From Pseudomonas viridiflava (lineage in GTDB: Bacteria > Pseudomonadota > Gammaproteobacteria > Pseudomonadales > Pseudomonadaceae): a DNA stretch of 64,000 bases. A model generated the notes under the pieces. The model did not search any database and was not told the origin of the DNA. It saw only the letters and a program-made list of their open reading frames with translations. This document shows, piece by piece, positions 59,595-64,000 of this stretch; positions within the stretch are counted from its first letter, which is position 1, and the number at the start of each line of letters is the position of its first letter. The stretch covers positions 317,002-381,001 of the forward strand of contig NZ_UUIS01000027.1 in the NCBI RefSeq assembly GCF_900589395.1, written 5' to 3'. The position numbers and the translations under genes were made by a program.

Positions 59595-60548
59595 ATGACT
59601 CAACCGTCGATGCCCCAGCCAATCGTCGTGGCTGCCCTGTACAAGTTCGTCACCCTGCAAGACTACGCCGAGCTGCGCGAGCCGCTGCTCAAGGCAATGG
59701 TCGACAATGACGTCAAAGGCACGCTGTTGCTGGCCGAGGAAGGGATCAACGGTACGGTGTCCGGCACCCGTGAAGGCATCGATGGCCTGCTGGCCTGGCT
59801 GCGCAGTGATGCGCGGCTGGTCGATATCGACCACAAGGAGTCGATGTGCGCCGAACAGCCGTTCTACCGCACCAAGGTCAAGCTCAAGAAAGAGATCGTG
59901 ACCCTGGGCGTGCCGGGCGTTGATCCGAACAAGGCGGTCGGCACCTATGTCGAACCCCGAGACTGGAACGCGCTGATCAGCGACCCCGAAGTGCTGCTGA
60001 TCGACACCCGCAACGATTACGAAGTCTCGATCGGCACCTTCGAAGGCGCCATCGACCCCAAGACCACGTCGTTTCGCGAATTTCCCGACTACATCAAGGC
60101 GCATTTCAACCCGGCCGTGCACAAGAAAGTCGCCATGTTCTGCACTGGCGGCATTCGCTGCGAGAAAGCTTCCAGCTACATGCTGGGCGAGGGGTTCGAG
60201 GAGGTCTACCACCTCAAGGGCGGCATTCTCAAATACCTTGAGGAAGTCCCACAGGAACAGACCAAATGGCGCGGCGACTGTTTCGTGTTCGATAATCGCG
60301 TGACCGTGCGCCACGACCTGTCCGAAGGCGACTACGATCAGTGCCATGCCTGTCGCACCCCGGTCAGCGTCGAAGACCGCGCCAGCGAGCACTACACCCC
60401 GGGTATCAGTTGCCCTCATTGCTGGAACACGCTGAGCGAAAAGACCCGGCGCAGCGCCATCGACCGGCAGAAACAGATCGAACTGGCCAAGGCGCGCAAT
60501 CAGCCGCACCCCATTGGCTTCAACTACCGTCAGCAACCGGAGGCCTGA
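59595..60548 (+). CDS. trhO: tRNA uridine(34) hydroxylase TrhO (rhodanese family)
   Basis: Oxygen-dependent hydroxylation of U34 in tRNA (5-hydroxyuridine). The 317 residues have an N-terminal acylphosphatase-like domain, a rhodanese domain with active-site loop [11 protein letters not shown], and a C-terminal zinc-type cysteine set (CHAC, CPHC). GGAG lies eight bases upstream. Confidence 0.93.
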   Translation: MTQPSMPQPIVVAALYKFVTLQDYAELREPLLKAMVDNDVKGTLLLAEEGINGTVSGTREGIDGLLAWLRSDARLVDIDHKESMCAEQPFYRTKVKLKKEIVTLGVPGVDPNKAVGTYVEPRDWNALISDPEVLLIDTRNDYEVSIGTFEGAIDPKTTSFREFPDYIKAHFNPAVHKKVAMFCTGGIRCEKASSYMLGEGFEEVYHLKGGILKYLEEVPQEQTKWRGDCFVFDNRVTVRHDLSEGDYDQCHACRTPVSVEDRASEHYTPGISCPHCWNTLSEKTRRSAIDRQKQIELAKARNQPHPIGFNYRQQPEA

Positions 60549-60551
60549 GCC

Positions 60552-61184
60552 ATGTCCGCTCGCCTGGTGTATGTCATGGACCCGATGTGTTCGTGGTGCT
60601 GGGGTTTTGCCCCGGTCGCCGAAGCGTTGGTGCGCCAGGCCCGGGAGGGCGGGGTGGCCCTGCATCTGGTGATGGGCGGGCTGCGCGCCAACGATGCGCC
60701 GCTCGAGGCCTCGACGCGGCGCTACATTCTTGACCACTGGCAATCGGTGGCACAGGCCACCGGCCAGCCGTTCGCGTTCGAAGGCGCCTTGCCTGAAGGC
60801 TTTGTCTACGACACCACGCCCGCCTGTCGCGCGGTGGTCGCGGCCCGGCAACTCGATCCGCTGGCCGCCTGGCAACTGGTCGGCCTGATCCAGCAGGCGT
60901 TCTACGCTCAAGGGCGTGACGTGACCCAGCCTGCGCTGCTGGTCGAGCTGGCCGATCAGGCCGGTCTGCCACGCCAGGCGTTTGCCGAAGCCTTCGACAG
61001 CGCTGCCAGCCTGACCGCGGCCCAGGCCGATTTCAGTTGGGTGCAGGGCCTGGGCATTGCCGGCTTTCCCACCTTGCTGGCCGAGCGCAACGGGCAACTG
61101 GCCCTGCTGACCAACGGCTATCAGCCTATCGATACCCTGTCGCCCTTGCTGGCGCGCTGGCTCGAGCGTGCGGCCAGTGCCTGA
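60552..61184 (+). CDS. DsbA-family (FrnE-like) thioredoxin-fold protein
   Basis: 210-residue cytosolic DsbA-fold protein: active site DPMCSWCWGF near the N-terminus, cis-Pro region GIAGFPTLLAE. No signal peptide, so it resembles FrnE/2-hydroxychromene isomerase-type oxidoreductases. Three bases after trhO; overlaps the ABC gene. Confidence 0.9.
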   Translation: MSARLVYVMDPMCSWCWGFAPVAEALVRQAREGGVALHLVMGGLRANDAPLEASTRRYILDHWQSVAQATGQPFAFEGALPEGFVYDTTPACRAVVAARQLDPLAAWQLVGLIQQAFYAQGRDVTQPALLVELADQAGLPRQAFAEAFDSAASLTAAQADFSWVQGLGIAGFPTLLAERNGQLALLTNGYQPIDTLSPLLARWLERAASA

Positions 61185-63000
61185 CCACCCCGGCGAGACG
61201 GCCAGCCCTGTCACCGGGCCTGACGACCGCCTGAGCTGGGCCGAAATCCGCCGCCTGGCGCTGCAGCACAAAAAAGCCCTGTGGACTGCCAATGGCGTGG
61301 CCGTGATGGCCACGCTGTGCAGCGTGCCGATTCCGTTGCTGCTGCCGTTGCTGGTCGACGAAGTGCTGCTCGGCCACGGTGATGTGGCCTTGCGCTACAT
61401 GGACCGGCTGCTGCCCGCCAGCCTGCATCAGGCGGTGGGCTACATCAGCCTGATGCTGCTGCTGACCTTGTTGCTACGCCTGGGCGCATTGCTGTTCAAC
61501 GTGTTGCAGGCGCGGTTGTTCGCCCGCTTGTCCAAGGACATCGTGTACCGCATTCGCCTGCGCCTGATCGAGCGCCTCAAGCGCATTGCCCTGCGCGAAT
61601 ACGAAAGCCTGGGCAGTGGCACCGTGACCACGCACCTGGTCACCGACCTGGACACGCTGGATAAATTCGTCGGCGAAACCCTGAGTCGCTTTCTGGTGGC
61701 CATGCTCAGCCTGGCCGGCACCTCCGCCATTCTGGTATGGATGCACTGGAAGCTGGCATTGCTGATTCTGTTATTCAATCCGCTGGTGATCATGGCCACG
61801 GTGCGCCTGGGCAAACGGGTCAAGCACCTCAAGAAGCAGGAAAACGACAGCACCGCACGCTTCACCGAGAGCCTGAGCGAAACCCTGGACGCCATCCAGG
61901 AAGTACGCGCCAGCAACCGGCAGGATTTTTTCCTCGCGCGCCTGGGACTGCGTGCCCGCGAGGTGCGTGATTACGCGGTCAATTCACAGTGGAAAAGCGA
62001 TGCTTCCAGTCGCGCCAGTGCGTTGCTGTTCCAGTTCGGCATCGACATCTTTCGTGCCGCGGCCATGCTCACCGTGCTGTTCTCGGACCTGTCCATCGGC
62101 CAGATGCTGGCGGTGTTCAGTTACCTGTGGTTCATGATCAGCCCTGTCGAGCAGTTGCTGAACCTGCAATACGCCTTTTATGCCGCCGGCGGCGCACTGA
62201 GCCGCATCAACGAGCTGCTGGCGCGTGCCGACGAGCCGCATTATCCAGGGGGCGCAAACCCCTTCGAAAACCACGAAACCGTGGGCATCGACGTGCATGG
62301 CTTGAGCTTCGGCTATGGCGCCGAACGGGTGCTGGACCAGTTGAACCTGTCCATTGCACCCGGTGAAAAAGTCGCCATCGTCGGTGCCAGCGGCGGCGGC
62401 AAGAGCACGCTGGTGCAGTTGCTGCTGGGCCTGTACACGCCCGACAGTGGCAGCATCCGCTTTGGCGGGGCGACGGTGCAGGACATTGGTCTTGCGCGGG
62501 TGCGCGAGCAGGTGGCGGTGGTGTTGCAGCATCCGGCGCTGTTCAACGACAGCGTGCGCGCCAACCTGACCATGGGCCGGGCGTGCAGCGACGAGGCGTG
62601 CTGGCAGGCGCTGGGCATCGCTCAGTTGCAGGACACCGTGCGCAGCATGCCGCTGGGCCTGGACACGGTGCTGGGGCGTTCCGGTGTGCGGTTGTCCGGC
62701 GGGCAGCGCCAGCGTCTGGCGATTGCACGCATGGTGCTGGCCGAACCCAAGGTGGTGATTCTCGACGAAGCCACCTCGGCCCTGGACGCGGCCACCGAAT
62801 ACAACCTGCACCAGGCGCTGGGGCGCTTCCTGCATGGCCGCACCACCTTGATCATTGCCCACCGCCTGTCAGCGGTGAAGCAGGCCGACCGGGTGCTGGT
62901 ATTTGATGACGGGCGGATTGCCGAAGACGGCGATCACCAGCAGTTGATGGCCGAGGGCGGGCTGTATGCCCGGCTTTATGGGCATTTGCAGCAAGTCTGA
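61168..63000 (+). CDS. ABC transporter, fused permease/ATPase
   Basis: 610-residue half-size exporter: six membrane segments in residues about 40-310, then an ATPase with Walker A GASGGGKST, signature LSGGQRQRL, Walker B VVILDEATS and H-loop IAHRLSAV. Exports lipids, peptides or drugs in relatives; substrate not predicted. GTG 61168 used; GTG 61177 is equally possible, both overlapping the DsbA-like gene. Confidence 0.92.
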   Translation: MRPVPDHPGETASPVTGPDDRLSWAEIRRLALQHKKALWTANGVAVMATLCSVPIPLLLPLLVDEVLLGHGDVALRYMDRLLPASLHQAVGYISLMLLLTLLLRLGALLFNVLQARLFARLSKDIVYRIRLRLIERLKRIALREYESLGSGTVTTHLVTDLDTLDKFVGETLSRFLVAMLSLAGTSAILVWMHWKLALLILLFNPLVIMATVRLGKRVKHLKKQENDSTARFTESLSETLDAIQEVRASNRQDFFLARLGLRAREVRDYAVNSQWKSDASSRASALLFQFGIDIFRAAAMLTVLFSDLSIGQMLAVFSYLWFMISPVEQLLNLQYAFYAAGGALSRINELLARADEPHYPGGANPFENHETVGIDVHGLSFGYGAERVLDQLNLSIAPGEKVAIVGASGGGKSTLVQLLLGLYTPDSGSIRFGGATVQDIGLARVREQVAVVLQHPALFNDSVRANLTMGRACSDEACWQALGIAQLQDTVRSMPLGLDTVLGRSGVRLSGGQRQRLAIARMVLAEPKVVILDEATSALDAATEYNLHQALGRFLHGRTTLIIAHRLSAVKQADRVLVFDDGRIAEDGDHQQLMAEGGLYARLYGHLQQV

Positions 63001-63110
63001 GAGGTGTTTCACGGTTGTGCAGGACTAATGGCCGAATCGGTCTGCCGTTTCGATGGATCTGACCTAATCTGAGGGCTGGATCATCAGTCGGCAGTCGGTG
63101 AACGTATCCC

Positions 63111-64000
63111 ATGAAGTCCTCGCGTGCCCTGGCCAGGCCCCGTTTTCTCGGCATTGTCTGGCCTTTCATTGCTGTGGCCCTGTTCCAGGCGCTGCTGGGC
63201 TGCTTCAGCCTGTATTTGATGTCGGCCGTGCGCAGCTACGTCGGCGGCGAAAGCCTGTGGTCCAAGGGCCAGAAGGATGCCATTCATTCGCTGGACCAGT
63301 ATGTGCTCAGCCGCGATGAAAGCGATTGGCTGCGCTACCGTGAGGCCATGGCCATTCCTGAAGGCGATCGGCTGCTGCGTGAAGCCATGGACCGACCCGA
63401 GCCGGATACCGCCATGGCACGGGCCGGCATTCTGCAGGGCGGCAACCATCCTCGGGATGCCGACGGGATCATCTGGCTGTATCGCTACTTTCGCACGGTG
63501 GCCCCCATGCAGGAGGCCATCGGCTGGTGGACGCTGGGCGATGCTTACCTGATCGAGCTCGACGCACTGGCACAAGACTTGCGCGCGCGCATGGCCCAAG
63601 GCGAGCCAGGTGCTGGCGAGGTGATAGCGTGGCGCAGACGGATCGACACCCTCAATACCCACACCACCGCGGCGGCCATGGCGTTCAGCAATGCGCTGGG
63701 CGCCGGCTCCCGGCAATTGCTGGCCTTGCTGGTGGGCGTCAATCTGATCACGGCGCTGAGCCTGATCGTGCTGGCCCTGTGGCGCACCCACAAGCTGCTG
63801 GCGTTGCGTCGCGCCGTCGCTGATGCCCTGCGCCTGGAGAAAGAGCGTGCACAGATCACGCTGGCCGCCATTGGCGACGGCGTAATCAGCACTGATGTCC
63901 ATGGCGCCATTGTCTATATGAATCCGGCGGCCGAAAAACTCACTCACTGGCAAGGCACACAGGCCGGCGGCATGCCGCTGGTGGCCTTGTTTCACCTGCT
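63111..64000 (+). CDS. Membrane PAS-domain sensor protein, cut by the window end
   Basis: Open frame from ATG 63111 to the window end (296 residues seen). One membrane segment at about 15-38, a periplasmic helical domain (40-200), a second at 203-223, and a PAS domain starting near 246 (LAAIGDGVISTDVHGAIVYMNPAAEKLTHW). This layout usually precedes GGDEF/EAL or kinase domains, so a c-di-GMP enzyme is likely but not shown. Confidence 0.8.
   Translation, partial: MKSSRALARPRFLGIVWPFIAVALFQALLGCFSLYLMSAVRSYVGGESLWSKGQKDAIHSLDQYVLSRDESDWLRYREAMAIPEGDRLLREAMDRPEPDTAMARAGILQGGNHPRDADGIIWLYRYFRTVAPMQEAIGWWTLGDAYLIELDALAQDLRARMAQGEPGAGEVIAWRRRIDTLNTHTTAAAMAFSNALGAGSRQLLALLVGVNLITALSLIVLALWRTHKLLALRRAVADALRLEKERAQITLAAIGDGVISTDVHGAIVYMNPAAEKLTHWQGTQAGGMPLVALFHL

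Overview
The window is a chromosomal segment of a GC-rich gammaproteobacterium of the genus Pseudomonas, most likely the P. putida group. This rests on gene content (GacS, PhoP/PhoQ, PcpS-type phosphopantetheinyl transferase, NrdA with two ATP-cones, FadL family), on family protein lengths, and on Pseudomonas-type REP palindromes. No rRNA, tRNA, prophage, insertion sequence or CRISPR array was found. Most of it is housekeeping sequence; the accessory parts are a Fic/YhfG toxin-antitoxin pair, four REP doublets and a few small genes.

Layout. (1) 1-6.3 kb: class Ia ribonucleotide reductase genes nrdB and nrdA on the minus strand, separated by a lower-GC fic toxin and its YhfG-type antitoxin. 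Both nrd genes have their own upstream region with paired NrdR-like boxes exactly 32 bp apart; the nrdA side also has three phased DnaA-like boxes and an attenuator-like hairpin. (2) 6.3-18.4 kb: fhuF-like reductase, pcpS, dienelactone hydrolase, phoPQ behind a PhoP-box-like repeat, dctA with a sigma54 promoter and two DctD-like operators, sprT, a Yip1 protein, ttcA, a Tag-like glycosylase, arsC-wrbA, a TlpA-like lipoprotein and a META lipoprotein. (3) 18.5-37.6 kb: gacS, cysM-rlmD-relA, mazG, DUF2058, purMN, DUF2066, a PerM/AI-2E-type permease, hda-sir2, tandem NlpC/P60 lipoproteins and a sorbosone-dehydrogenase-like lipoprotein. (4) 37.7-46.8 kb: a cobalamin riboswitch followed by a ten-gene late cobalamin operon (cobO, cobB, bluB, cobD, cobC, cobQ, cobU, cobT, alpha-ribazole phosphatase, cobS), nearly all with overlapping stop and start codons. 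(5) 46.9-64 kb: MFS transporter, a 40-residue membrane peptide, a periplasmic glutathione peroxidase, fadL, small hypotheticals, a probably frameshifted small gene, rmuC, tapT, an EamA transporter, a flavodoxin-fold reductase with fumC, a DUF2059 protein, bolA, trhO, a DsbA-like protein, an ABC exporter, and the start of a membrane PAS sensor cut by the window end.

The genes form several functional sets: dNTP supply, Mg2+/envelope sensing (PhoPQ), C4-dicarboxylate uptake, the Gac/Rsm global switch, stringent response (RelA, MazG) and B12 maturation. From memory, in P. putida KT2440 the nrd-pho-dct block and the gacS-cob block lie far apart; if so, the boundary near 18.5 kb is a rearrangement junction. 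Starts were chosen from Shine-Dalgarno sequences, overlaps and family lengths; alternatives are stated.
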